Positions 21,191 through 37,113 of a DNA stretch of 64,000 bases are shown piece by piece. The notes beneath the pieces are model-generated. The model saw nothing but the letters and a program-made list of their open reading frames with translations, was not told the DNA's origin and made no database searches. Both the position numbers and the translations under genes were made by a program. This DNA is from Paracyclopina nana (Eukaryota > Arthropoda > Copepoda > Cyclopoida > Cyclopettidae), in NCBI GenBank assembly GCA_019096065.1, contig JAGUCH010000006.1, forward strand, positions 6,530,001 through 6,594,000, given 5' to 3'. The stretch's first letter is position 1. Every line of letters begins with the position of its first letter.

Positions 21191-22264
21191 TTCGCCACTT
21201 TGTGTGCCACCAAGGCAAAATTGCTGAGGACACCGAGTCAGCTGTCAAAATTGTGCGTTTGTTATTGTTCCCGGTTTCCGCGCAACGTCTATTGACCAAT
21301 TCACGCAACCTTTCACTCTTAGTTCTTCCATTGGCCGCGCTCACTATAGACAGCTTTTTCTTCACAATCTGACATGTCATTTGCCACCTTACAAATTAAA
21401 ACATTTAAAGGGATAGTTCAATATTTTGAGACTTTTTTAGCGAATCACTGAGTAGACGCAAATGTTGTTCTATAAATGGCCTTGTTCACTTTCAGCTGCA
21501 TTAAACTGAGTGGACTCCTCTTCAGACCTTTTAGAAATACATGGAAATGCGCTTTTATTTGAAGCAAGTTTGAAATGTTATAGCAGTTTTACATTCAGGG
21601 CTTTACTGCGTAGTATTTGAAAAATGCCGGCAATTACGATTCTCATGTCGTATTTCATGACGACAATTTAATCAACCTCAAGCATCTCGGCTTTTTCACT
21701 GTACAGTGAACTCAGCCTAAAGATTTCGAGTTTCTAATAGCTACCTTGGGCATACAAAATGTTTTTCAAAAGTTGAGATCGCGCCTATTTTTAAAAGTAT
21801 TTCGACCATTTTCACGGTAGATGTTTCTGGAGAATCTCGGCATTTTGACCAGCAGCTAGAGTACGTGAAATCATGCGAGCATCCCGCGTTGACCACGTTC
21901 TCCTACTCTCCTTGGTATCTGCGCTATTTTTACGACTTGAATAAAGCGCACGGTGGAATTTTTCCGTGGTGTGTATTATGGTAGTTTTTAAAGAGTCTGC
22001 CAGCTCGAGATAAATTTCCACCAAATAGCATAGGGAGAAGAGCCAAAAGTTTGGCACATTAGGCACGCGCCATTGAGCGCTGATGAGATGATGACGTGCC
22101 ATTATTGCACAATATATCGACACCCAGCCCGTTCTCGTCATAAAGCCAAACTACAATCAACATTTCATGAGTTCGGTTTTATTTCAGAAACTGATTTCTC
22201 TGCAACCATAATTGAAAGCCAATTACGAACAATTGGTGGATATTGTCAAGCATGCTCGTCTTTA
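21191..22264. other. Intergenic between DNAJC25 and receptor A
   Basis: Would hold the DNAJC25 promoter (minus strand) and the receptor A 3' region. No TATA box or gene is recognised; short frames on both strands look random. Confidence 0.4.
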
Positions 22265-23300
22265 TTAGGCTGTGAAATAACTCCAGATGAATCTGCCGAT
22301 ATCCGGATGGGAGATCCAGAAGATGGCTGGTGCCAAAAGGTAAGCCATGCCAATGACTGAGAGAATGTTGATGATGGGTGACCAAGGTGACTGCGAGTCC
22401 TCAAAGATGTACACATTGAGCAACGTGAAGACTCCAAGGATGACCACAGATGCCAAAGTGTTGGACAAGTCCACATTCCTCGCGGTTGTGTTGTAGCCAT
22501 TCCCTTGCGGGGGCTGCGGAGCCTGAGGCTCAGTCACAGGGCTGAAAGTGTCGAGCACGATGGCTGCCTGGTGCAGGTGGCAGATTTGCACCCGTTTCTT
22601 CCTGTAGTCCATGGCTTTCTTGATGCCAAACCGAACACCTCCCACCAAATGGATCAAAATGGAGGCGAAGAAGATGACTCGATAAAACCTGCAAGTTATT
22701 GAAAGTTTTGAAGATGGATGCACATGGGCTCTGAGATCACCTGAAGATCGGCTGGCAGTTGGGGGAGAAAGCGACGCCAGTGAGAAGGTAGAGAAAGCGA
22801 ACCTCAACATTGCACCCCATGATGCCCCAGATGCCATAGCACAAGCCAACCAGGGAGTTGAGCGCGAAGAGAAACTTGAAGAAAAAGCCGTCCGAGATGG
22901 GCAAAACTTTCTTCCACACAAACACGGCCAGGTATCGAATGATGACCATCATGTCCATGGTGAGCAGGCACGACATGACCATGGCATTGCGCACAAAGAA
23001 GAACAGCGCATTTGCCATCATGGGGCTCACCGGGCCCACCATGAGTCGGTAGTTGATGACGTTCAAGGGGATGAGGCAGGCAGGGAAGGTCCAAACGCAC
23101 AGGCCAGACAGCAACTGGTTGAGCACCGTTCTCTTTTGGGGATCAGAGCCAAAGTGTTCGTAGAAAATCACACCCAAGATGAGAGGCGTGCCAAGGATCT
23201 GGATCAGCAGATTGACCAGGACCAAAGCCAACCTAAAGGCTTGGCCTTCCTCACCATCCAAAGTGAGAGTGGAAAAGTTCAAGTTGGAATTGTTGAACAT
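22265..23300 (-). CDS. Orphan 7TM receptor A (rhodopsin-like fold), two exons
   Basis: Exons 23300-22741 and 22688-22265, with a 52-bp GT-AG phase-2 intron; 327 residues. The N-terminus has sequons NNS and NFS, consistent with an extracellular end. Seven hydrophobic segments: FRLALVLVNLLIQILG; the stretch after DPQKRTVLNQLLSG; the MANALFFF to IIRY region; FLFALNSLVGLCYGIWG; VIFFASILIHLVGG; LASVVILGVFTLL; and ILSVIGMAYLLAPAIFW. The first inner loop DPQKRTVLNQ is the best conserved part. IIRY sits where class A receptors have D/E-R-Y; a normal NPxxY is not seen. Ligand unknown. The paralogue lies 255 bp upstream. Confidence 0.75.
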
Positions 23301-23555
23301 GCTCCTTCAAAAGCACTCGTTCAACTAGCTGTTATGGCCATGCACTCCAAATCCTCTCATTATGCTTGGGAGATCCTTACCCAATTTATTTCTCTCCGAG
23401 GTTGAGAGGCCTTTTCGAATGCAGGCTCTCAATTACACTGGAAGAACTCAGAAAAGGGAGGATATGAATGATTATAATGAGGTCTTTCAGCTAAAAGAAG
23501 ACACTGTGATGATGTCATCAACATGCTACTGTAATTTTAAAACAATTATGGTTGT

Positions 23556-24647
23556 TCAGTTGCCCAGGAAGTCCCAGATGAACTTGTAGATGCCAGGGTG
23601 TGAGAGCCAGAACATCAATGGTGCCACCACCAAGATCAATGAGTACATGGCCAAGCAGTTAATCACAGGAGTCCAATCCGCATTCAGGTCCAGGAAAAGG
23701 TTGACGACCAGCGTGGTGAGGACACACAGGAGAATGACTGAGGCCAAGGTGTGGGTCAAGTCGACATTGCTAGCATTTGTATTGTAGCCACTCCTCGGTG
23801 GAGGCTGATGAGGTTCAGTGTCATTGGGAGTGTTACCGATCATGGGATGAAGGGTTTGAAGCTTCCTGTAGTCCATAGCTTTCTTGATGCCAAACTGAAC
23901 GCCTGCCACCAAATGGATCATCACTGTCAAGTAGACAGTCATCCGGTAGAATCTACAAGCAATTGACAAAATTATAGTGCCACTTCTTTTCAGCAATTTC
24001 CCCAATATGGTGGTTTTTCTCAGTTGACAACAAAACTTAATTTAGGTAAATTGGAAAAGTTTCCTGGACATCAAATTGGATGCACTTGGTCAAAATTAGT
24101 ACCTGAAAGTTGGGAGATGTTGGTCCGATGGCTGAGAGCTGGTCATTGCATACTGGAAGTGATGCTCCAGATTGTGCCCCATGTTCCCCCAGATGCCAAA
24201 GCAAAAGCCGACCAAGCAGCTGAGAGAGAAGAGAAATCTGGAGAAAAAGCCATCCGAGATGGGAATGACTTTCTTCCACACAAAGACGGTCAGGTATCGA
24301 AGGATGAGCATCGCATCCAGCATCAACAAGCCAGCAATTGCGAAGCTACTTTTGAGCACGAAAAACACGCAGCCGGCAACGTTGGGATCCAGTGGGCCAA
24401 AAATGAGCCTGACATTAATGAACGTCATGGGAATGAGGGAGCCAGCGAGGGCCAAAATGCCCAATCCAGAAAGCAGCTGATTGAGCACCGTTCGCTTTTG
24501 CGGATCCAATCCATAATGTTCATAGGAGATGACGCCCAGGATGAGAAGAGTGCCGAGGACCTGGATGCAAAAGTTGGCCGCTGCCAAGGCCACTCTGAAG
24601 GCTTGGCCATCTTCAGCATCCAGGTTGTTGCGAGAAAGGTTCATCAT
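23556..24647 (-). CDS. Orphan 7TM receptor B, tandem paralogue of A, two exons
   Basis: Exons 24647-24103 and 23952-23556, with a 150-bp GT-AG phase-2 intron at the same place as in receptor A; 313 residues. It is collinear with A: sequon NLS at the start, EDGQAF versus EEGQAF, the same DPQKRTVLNQLLSGL loop, ILRYLTVFVWKK versus IIRYLAVFVWKK, the same FGIKKAMDYRK after the fifth helix, and a similar last helix ending in SHPGIYKFIW. Divergence is highest in the third inner loop (PNDTEPHQPPPRSGYNTN). Same strand, short spacing and shared intron phase show tandem duplication. A 305-residue open frame on the opposite strand over this gene is an antisense shadow. Confidence 0.75.
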
Positions 24648-25008
24648 TATTATTTGATGGCAGCCTCCATTTCGCTTGACTTCTCAGCACTTACTGCAAT
24701 TATTTCCTCTTCTGCATCGACATTGAGAGCTGTTTCCGTGGTTTGTCTTCCTAGTCTACATTTTGATGTATACAGCCACAAAAGAGGAGGCTATCAAAAT
24801 CAAAATAGGCCATCAAGAATATCTCACATTTTTGTCAACTTGGCGGTGGGTTCACTACATACGGCAGTGAAGCGAAAATCCCTGAGTTTTGGCGTGCGCT
24901 CGCATCTACCGTACAATAATGGATTTTTTCGTCACATGTGAAGAATAATGCTCATTATTGTACAGTTGGCAACTTCTTCAAGCTCAATTTCTTCATCAAC
25001 TAAAAAAT
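24648..25008. other. Upstream region of receptor B
   Basis: No gene seen. It would contain the receptor B promoter on the minus strand; I cannot point to a clear TATA box or initiator. Confidence 0.4.
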
Positions 25009-25079
25009 TGACTTGACCAGGATTCGAACCTGGGTCGGCTTAGTGAGAGGTCTGCACTATACCATTGTACTATCATGGC
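25009..25079 (-). tRNA. tRNA-derived pseudogene (T arm and terminator intact)
   Basis: On the minus strand a perfect T arm (CCAGG-TTCGAAT-CCTGG, an ideal B box), an A-box-like TAGTACAATGG, an acceptor stem with 5 of 7 pairs (GCCATGA / TCAAGTC) and a T6 terminator just after the discriminator A. The anticodon arm cannot be folded: the loop would read CTCTCAC, but the flanking stem does not pair. Acceptor and T arm look closest to animal tRNA-His, while the loop looks like tRNA-Glu(CUC). I call it a pseudogene that may still be transcribed. Confidence 0.55.
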
Positions 25080-25445
25080 ACACACAGATAAAGTACACTC
25101 TGGCATACTACAAAAATTACATTGTGTTTTAAGAAAGTCTTCCAAATCAATCCTAATGAAGAACATTAAAACATGTCTGAAACATTCTCAGTCAATTTTA
25201 AGCCAAACTCGTTATTTTGGTGTTTTTGGGAAAAATTATGGCTAAATAGTAAATATCCCTCTAAATATCTGGTTACCCTGCAAGTGCTGAGCTCTTGCTG
25301 GAGATGCGCGTGCGCGATTGACCGCAAAGCTTGACCTGCAAACGAGCTATCTTTTTTAAGGCTAATTTCTTGATTAAATTGATAGCTTTTTAGCATTTAA
25401 GAATACTATAGCGACTTAAAACCGTCACGAAGCTGACAAAAATGT

Positions 25446-25595
25446 CAATACTGTCCTGATGACTCGTCCATATAGGGTTTTTCGCTCATTCGTAGTAAAA
25501 TTTCAGATCACTCGTGGCTTCGCCACTCGGTGATCTTTCATTTGACTACTCATGAGCGAAAAACCCTATATGGACTCGTCATCAGGACAGTATTG
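25446..25595. mobile_element. 150-bp palindromic fold-back element
   Basis: Arms of about 55 bases, CAATACTGTCCTGATGACTC... and its complement ...CAGGACAGTATTG, with a GGGTTTTTCGCTCAT block on the left and its complement ATGAGCGAAAAACCC on the right. The centre is a second short hairpin (GTGGCTTCGCCAC). The complementarity extends weakly to AATGT/ACATT outside. It has no coding capacity and folds into one long hairpin. Confidence 0.85.
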
Positions 25596-25602
25596 TTACA
25601 TT

Positions 25603-28600
25603 TCTCCTGTGTAGTACATTTTTGGAATTTGTAACTTATTCATGCAATTATGCTACAATGATTGAGACTTTTAAGGCCTCATTCCAACTGGAGAATGCGT
25701 AGTAGTCTGCTTTGGTTGGAAGCAAAAGGCTGGCAGATATCTCGAGGAATGAGGAGGAATCTCAGAATGACAAACGGTGTGGATTGTATTTCGACGTGAT
25801 GCGGAGTCCAAGAGGGTGACAAACGATTGTCTGCCATGCTTTGCCAGACCTCAAATAAGTCACCCAATGACGAATGGAGGAGGAAAATTTCTCTTGAATA
25901 CTTTTGTTTGCTAGCATATGTTTAGTACGATGCACGTGCCAATGAGACGAGCAGCTCATTTGGAAGTGAGAACAAATCCATTAGAGCAAATGACTATTAC
26001 AATGTACTATATTTGCAGGAAAAGGTAACGACTTCTTCTTTTTTCGCCAAAACTCCTCACTCGTTCCGCCCCATCTCCCCCCATCGTTAATACACTTTGA
26101 ACGCCTCTACATGATTAGTTACATTCTTTAATACTTCATTATAGTTGAGTTATACCATAGGCGGATTTTTTTTATTTCATCAATAAAATTAGCTATTTGA
26201 AGCATAGCTAGTAACTGCATCCTAGAATATCAAAAAGTTAAAAATGTAGCATTGTTATGTGAATTACCTAATTTGGAGCCTAGCCATTCAGCTGTAATTC
26301 AAGCCTGTAATTTGACTTTTTTTCTGCCTTGCTCATCGAATAGTATGAAAACCGATTTTTGTTGGGATGTCATCAGTTGATTTGAAAATAAAGTCAAGTG
26401 TAACTGTTTTCTTGGCGAGGTAGAAGTTTTTTGCGCATTATGATAATTGATGATGAATCTCGGTTGTTATGGTCCATCCCTTAAATCTTGTTTTGTTGGC
26501 TACCAAATGGCATCAGATATGAGTGGAAATTTAGTGACTATAAAATTCCCCCCTGATGTCAGCTGAAGATAGGTATGACCTCATGCTGCAGTAAATCCAG
26601 TAGCTATCTGACATTACGCGTAAAAGCCACTGTAATGATGATGCTCGCCATGCCAGATTGGCAATGTCAAAAAATAGCCTTTTTTAAACAATAACCAAGC
26701 AATGGAAAAGCAATAATAAGCAGGAAATTAATTCGAAATTTGGCTGAAGGGGCCAAAGATGCCAAATCTCGAAGTCTGATTTAATTTTCACAGGAAATTA
26801 AATTTAGCACGCTGCCATTTTTTATTCTAAAAAACACCAGTTAGTTTTTGTGTGCGCAAAAGCATTTATCACTTTCTGACTTCATATCTCGAGGTTTTCC
26901 ACACACACACTGGGCGGAATGCTCCAATGCTTCGCCATTTCTCTCTTCGTTGCTTATTTCGCGGATTTCGCCCACTGTGCGCAGCATCGCGCCATTTCCT
27001 TTCAGCCTTTCATGCTCATTCATTTTGATATCTTTTTGCAAAAAAAGTTTTCACCCATCATTTTTAGTATTTCTTTGCTCATAATTTGATAGCCTTTATT
27101 AAAGTCATGGAGCTTTGCATTATGGGCTAATTAAAAATAAAACTGGTTTTTCTCAATAGGTTCTAATTCGTCAGACAAAAAAGTGCACAATGGGTTGGTT
27201 GGGGAGAACACAAAAGTTGGCATGAATCACAAAAATCTCAGTTTTGTCGAGATGACTAATTTGACAATGTGGATCGACGGTTTGAAACTGTCTCGGCCCA
27301 GTGTGCTAGCTATAATAAGGGTCAACATTTGGCAGCTGTCTGTCTGGTTTCCAATCTCTCGTCAAGATCATCATTAGAATGGACACTTCTTCCTTGCACT
27401 TCTTTTAAAATTCGAGTCGAATTTGGGCGCCATTTTGCCGTAATTAGGCGACCTGAGATACGCATCAAAATTGTGTAAACAAACAGCTGCTGCCACTTCA
27501 GTTTTTTTAGTTTATATCGAGTTGGAGAACGTCATATCGGGCCAATAAAATAGGCGAGGTTTTTTGGGAAGAGCCGAGTGAAGCTTTACTAGCCCGAGCC
27601 TGCGAGGCCGGTCAACTGAATTATGAGGCGAGGAAATGTGGAAAAAATTGGATGATCTTTGTCAGCACATTGGTAGGAATTGGTAGGTCTACGTGATGTG
27701 TCTTGGAAAAACAAGAAGGTTCTGAAAGACAGAGTAGCGTTGATGCTATCTCGCCAGAGCTCCTCATTCATCCCCATGCTTATACAGCTAGAAAAGCTGC
27801 TGCTCTCTTATCTTTCTCTCTGACTCACCAAAAGATCCCTCTATGCGCTACCATTTATGTCAATCCAATACTGAATAAAACAGATGCATCACGTTTGCTG
27901 CGCATCTTCAAGGCTAGCCAAACAGCCTTGCAATTAACTTTTTCCAAGAGAAGAAAGATAGTAGTATACCCACTGCACAAGGAGTGCCAACAGTACCAAC
28001 AAGAGTCCCAAAAGCTGAAATGTAACTTCTTGATTACGCAGAATATAACCTTTTGTAGCATTAATATGTACCACTTATGCATGAGCCCCAATCATCTGCG
28101 AGTACCATGAGTGCAAAAGTACCAATAATCCTTACTTGCTTAGATTCGTTGAGTAATTAGATTCGACTTGTACCAAGAGCTTAATTGAACAAAGAGTGTA
28201 ATTGTACCAAGAGTGTAATTGTAACAAGAGTACAAGTAACAGAACCAAAAACCCTGGAGCAACAAGAGTTCAGTAGCTTGGATTAAGCTTAGGCCTCGTT
28301 TTCTCAGCTTCATTTTAGCAGTAGGAAGCCGCTTTTACGTAGGTGAACGCGGCATAAGTAGGCAGCTATTTCCAATTAGTAAGCAAAAAAGGGGACGGGA
28401 AATAGTTGTCACACAGGATGCACTAGGTTTATGCGTGGCTTATAGCTGGTTTTAATTGTGGAAATGATGTTAATGAGCTCTCAGCTGTGGTTGTTTTTAA
28501 TGCAGCTGAAGTTGATAAAAATCTTGGCGGCTGGCTGCTGCTGCTCCAACAACAACAAGTACAACAGTAGCATGATCTACCCGTGCACGCAGTGGGCAAA

Positions 28601-30330
28601 AATGCCACAGTCATGCATTCAATTTGGCCCTATCTTGATATCGTTGCTGGCTTATTACAAAAACACGACAGAAATTTCCATATTATTAATGAACGAATGA
28701 ATCGCAAGTTATTCCTTAGCTTATTTCTATTTAGAGCTGCTTTTTCCGCCATTTTGAAGCAAACTAAGGCATTTCAACCGGCCATGGCATAGATCACTGT
28801 GCTCAAAATTGTTCAAAGGCATTTCTTATTAGTGATGCAAATAAAAGGGTGTGAAACACTTCTGATGTCTTCTTCACGACTCGGCATAATTTCACAGAAA
28901 AAGCATAGTTAGCGTATTCAAAATTACAGAGTCAAATAGCTAAAGAGAAGATATTCCGCCCACTTTTCGCAGAGAGAATTGATAGCAAGAAAAAATGCAC
29001 TTCAAAGCAGTGTCATGACCCTTCGCTAGAAATTCAAATGACTTCATTTTCCATTGTGCATGGCAAAATGAGTATGTGCGTCATGTTGCGTCCATTTAGA
29101 GCACTTTTTAGGTTTTAAGTGCTCTTTTAAGTTAATAGCTGTTTTGAAACTGAAGCTTTCAAGATATTAACGTTTTCTTTCTGCTTGTTGGCTTTTCAAA
29201 GGTCTTGGCTTGGTCGCCGTATAATTGTCGTTTTATATCAGTTTTTGGCAAATGGAATGTTTCAAGTTCAAAACCAATCTGACTCTTTTGTTTTCATTGT
29301 GTATCAGCTAAATTGACCCAGACTGAAATTGATGGCGAGAGTGCAAAGTTGCTCTCCGTCAAAATTAAGTAGATGACCAGCACATTAGCGATAACAAACT
29401 GTAGCTGATTGCAAGAAGGCCCGTGGTATGACATATTGCTCCCGTTTCTTGATGGCATCTAAATTATTGTGTGGTAGATTGATTTCCAAGCTTGTTAGTT
29501 CCATTTCATCTTTAACGGAGAGGGGGTCTGATGCCATGCAAAGATAGCACAGCTGAAAAATTGAGGCAAGGCTTATGCTTTGATTGGACACCCATTCAAC
29601 CAGAAACGACAAAAAAAAACCACGACATCTGCCCCCAATCAAACATAAATGAATTAAACTGCATACCATAAGTGACTTTAACTTAATATTTTGCCTAAAG
29701 CAATTTTGCACTCCCACCGCCAATTTCAATTTGGGTCACTTTAACTGATACATAATGAAAACCAAAGAGTCGGATTGGTATTGGACTTGAAACATTCCAT
29801 TTGCCAAAAACAATCCTGAAATGGAAACGTCGTAATAATTAGCAGGTACGTTGTTTTAAAAGGTAGTTTATTGTTATCATAGCTTTTTCTACGTATGGAA
29901 GTTACGTCATTTTGTTTTCATTTATAGTAGTGTTTCAATGGGGAAAAGTCAACAGAAGTAACGCATTGCACACACGAATGATCATTGTTTTAAATCGCAG
30001 GGAAATGGTCAATTGTGATGATGAAGGGGGACGACTAGGAACTACAATTGGATGATATTTGACTTAATAATATCTTAGAAACTGTTCACTGAATGAATCA
30101 GCCACAATAAGTTATCAGTATATTCCATTGGGGAGGGAAAACACATTGTCACAAATCATCCAGCTGAATCCAGTTTAAAAGTATAATCAGCTGAATTCAG
30201 CTGAAACCAAATTTAAACATCAGCTAGATGACATTGTGAAGAGTCAGCAGAGAATCAACGTCATCAGCTGAAATCAGCTGACATCAGCTGACTCAAAGAG
30301 GTAGAGAGGGAACTGTGTCAAATTTGAGTA
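25603..30330. other. Long intergenic stretch; GATA gene 3' side at its right end
   Basis: No supported gene in 4.7 kb. The longest frame (27703-28110 plus, 135 residues) has ordinary intergenic composition and no domain. Around 28135-28235 the phrase ACCAAGAGTGTAATTGTA is repeated imperfectly. An AATAAA on the minus strand at about 29868-29873 could end the GATA transcript, giving a 3' UTR of about 460 bases. Confidence 0.4.
30160..30295. promoter_or_regulatory. Cluster of CAGCTGA motifs just downstream of the GATA stop
   Basis: Six CAGCTGA heptamers (an E-box core CAGCTG plus A) within about 135 bases, the last three almost contiguous (around 30259-30290). They would lie in the GATA 3' UTR or flank. 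A local repeat or bHLH sites; the function is not shown. Confidence 0.35.
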
Positions 30331-34231
<3,901 letters not shown>

Positions 34232-35327
34232 TTAAGATTGGATCTGATCTCACCACAATCAGAGTAAGGCAGATACTGCGGCAGATGAGATTTGCGGGCT
34301 TACAGCTGCTCAGCCCGCCAATCAGCGATCAGCGTTCGGCAAATGGACGAAGAAGACGCGTGTAGCGGAACATCGCCTTTCTCGGCCCGAGCGCAGCGAA
34401 CGCCAACCGAGAACCGCGCCGCAAAACGCCGTTGCAACTCTTTTATCGCTAGCAAGGATACTTTAAGTTTATCATCAGCTAATGATGATGGTCATCTTGA
34501 GTTTACGACATCGTTTTCGGCTCAATCCCGGAATTTCAAGCGAATATTTGTGACATTGCCACTACAGCACACATTTGATTTGGAAAAAAATAATAGGCAT
34601 AAAATTTGATATTTTCAGCCTCAAGGTTTGAGTTTTCGGTATTATCTGCGTCATTTCCAAAGCATGTGGGCAGATAGATCTGTGGTGGGCGATTTCTCGT
34701 TTCCAGATAACTTTTGAAGGCTTGATCATCTCACATATGTTTTATCTTCTTGGCTAGAAATTCCGCAAAAATGACAAATGCTCCCACTTTCAGCATTTCT
34801 CTTTTGGTTACTGTTGTCGAGCTCATTTTATGGCTGCTAACCAATTTTGAAAAACAGAAGCCGAATTGTGCCAACTGAATTATGGAGATGAGCTGAGATA
34901 ATCATCAGTGAGCATTGATTATTTTCCGAGTTCGATGATCTGCGGTTGCTCAGCACTTTTCACCAACTACCTTGCTGCTCCAAAGTGCCCATTCATGATT
35001 GCTCAGCGCGAGGTTGCGTGACCGGAATAACCAATCATTACGCGCCATCCAAAATCTTCAGTTTCAATTTCATTATTTGGAGTTTCATTTGCAACCCTTA
35101 TACCGACATGAAATGAGATTTGAAAGAGCCTGCTTTGTGGCTCCGTAATTATTGATCCACTTGAACAACGAGGAGAAGATTTCTTGCTGCTATCAGATCA
35201 ATTTTAATGGGTCACCACTGCTGTAAGTGATGTGTGATGTCAAGTTCCACTGATAAAGATTTTTTGGCCAGAAATTGGCATTGATTGACCACCGCACCAA
35301 AGTCCAGGTGTGGTCCCATTCTCATTA
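34232..35327. other. Upstream region of GATA exon 1
   Basis: No coding frame supported. The minus-strand promoter and 5' UTR for the 34231 start should lie here. No TATA box was identified with confidence. GC content is higher at 34240-34440. Confidence 0.4.
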
Positions 35328-35805
35328 AGCAAGGCACATCGTGGCTAAGCAAGTCACTCGCAAAGCTTGCGGCTCATTACTTGCTGCACGAATATTTAGC
35401 GAGTTTCATATCTATATCATACCAAATGTCCTTTTCAGAGGTCGATTTCGTCCAGTTGCCTAAAGCAAGGCTCTTTGGAGACTGATGAACTGATTGGTAT
35501 CTAATGCGATAGATTTCATGAATTGTCCTCGTCAAATTCGAGATCCAAAGTCAAGCCCATTTAAAAAAGGCGGCTAAGATTACCTATTACAAGTCGAGCA
35601 GTAATTGCTGAGATATGACCGTCCAATATGTTGTAGTTGGTTTAACTATGGCTTGCTAGAGGAACGTGCGAACGAGCTTCAAGCGAAATCGGCCTCCATA
35701 ACGGACGTTTGCAATGATATCGCAGTGAAACTCACCACCAATCCGTGCAGCAAGTGATGGGCCGCAAGCCTCCAAAGTGGCTTGCTTAGCTATGCGTTGC
35801 CTTAG
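35328..35805. mobile_element. Diverged fold-back element of about 480 bp
   Basis: The left arm AGCAAGGCACATCGTGGCTAAGC... to CTTGCTGCACG pairs with the right arm ...CGTGCAGCAAG to GCTTAGCTATGCGTTGCCTT with scattered mismatches. Arms are about 65 bases. Boundaries are approximate and no clear target duplication is seen. Confidence 0.65.
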
Positions 35806-36627
35806 CTCATGGTCTTTTCCCCGCAATTGCAGAATTTTTTTGAGCCTCTCTTTATGGTTTGCATGATAAATGTTTGTGTAAATCCACTTACGATACTGGC
35901 ATCAGATATTGTCAACTGTACAGAATTTAGTGACTATAAAATGCACGATGGTTATCCGCAGCTACACCGTAAATCCAGTAGCTTCCACTGCATGCTCACA
36001 GCAGTGGTTACCTTTTTCAAGAAGAAGAAGAAGCTTCCTGCATAATTTTTCGATCCGCCATCAAGATCAACAGGCCCCAAAATTGATGTATCGCATCATG
36101 TTATTGGACTTTAAGCCGGAATGGTATATCACGATTCGATCTAAAATCAACCTAATTGATTTCTATTAGACCTTTAATATTTTTGAATTATTTTACTCTG
36201 TGCAAAAAACCGTTGATTTGAAGCCACGGGGAAAAAAGTTTGTTGACGAAAACTAAATGCCCCCCGGAATGTGCTTGAGCATTTATAGAATGAAACGTGA
36301 GACTTTATCAGCTGTGGGCATCAAATATCCCCGGAATATAAAGCGATCAGCAGCAGCAGCTCAAGGTGCGAAAAAAAGAAGCTCCAATTTGACACAAAAA
36401 CGGAGACACGTGCTGACCCCTACACAGAAAGACAAACAGATGTTTTTCCATCTTTTGTCCCAAAAATTGCCACTGTTTCCCTCTTTTGTAAACTTTGGCC
36501 CTACCAAACTAATCAGAGTCCCCAGCGCTTCTCGATTGTATTTCTTTTTTCCCCGTAAAAAGCATTTACTTAGCTTTGCTCAGCTCAACTTACTTAACCT
36601 GACTTTGCTTCACTCAACTTGAAGAAT
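35806..36627. other. Intergenic, no gene seen
   Basis: Short frames only, among them 36257-36622 plus (121 residues) of basic, low-complexity composition without splice or start support. Confidence 0.4.
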
Positions 36628-37011
36628 AGCTTGTTCTCATAAAACTCAGTAAGGCAGGCGGTAAGCAAAGCAAGGCACTTTGGAAGCTCATAACTCAGTA
36701 AGTACTGAGCCGATTGGAACCAAATTTGGAGGTATGCATTAGAGCATATTGAAGAATCTTCATGCCAATTTTCATCCGGATCGGAGGTCTCTAAGGAGGT
36801 GGCTGATTTTTCTCCTTTGCTTAACTGATTTGCCTCACTTTCAGTAAGGCGGCCTTAGCGTCCTCCAATCTGGATGAAAATTGGCATGAAGATTCTTCAA
36901 TACGTCCTTATGAATTCCACCAAATTTGGTTCCAATCGGACGAGTAGATGCTGAGATATAAGCGCGCAAAGTGCCTTGCTTACCTTATAGAAATGTTTAT
37001 GAGAACAAGCT
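36628..37011. mobile_element. AGCTTGTTCTCAT MITE, copy 2, 384 bp
   Basis: The same length, ends and interior as the copy at 16672-17055 with few differences, flanked by AAT on both sides (36625-36627, 37012-37014). It can fold into a hairpin along nearly its full length. Confidence 0.92.
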
Positions 37012-37113
37012 AATATCTGCTTTGCTTGATTAAGTCAGGCTTACTTGACTCAACTAATATTTGACTTGGGTTCACTTTGCTCGCTAGCTGATGTGCCTAA
37101 AATTTCAACTCAC

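Noticed and set aside
24024-24941. 305-residue open frame on the plus strand
   Set aside because: It is antisense to receptor B, whose exons have proper splice sites and a paralogue; the frame has no domain and is a shadow.
27703-28110. 135-residue plus ORF
   Set aside because: Ordinary intergenic composition, no recognised motif, no promoter or poly(A) context.
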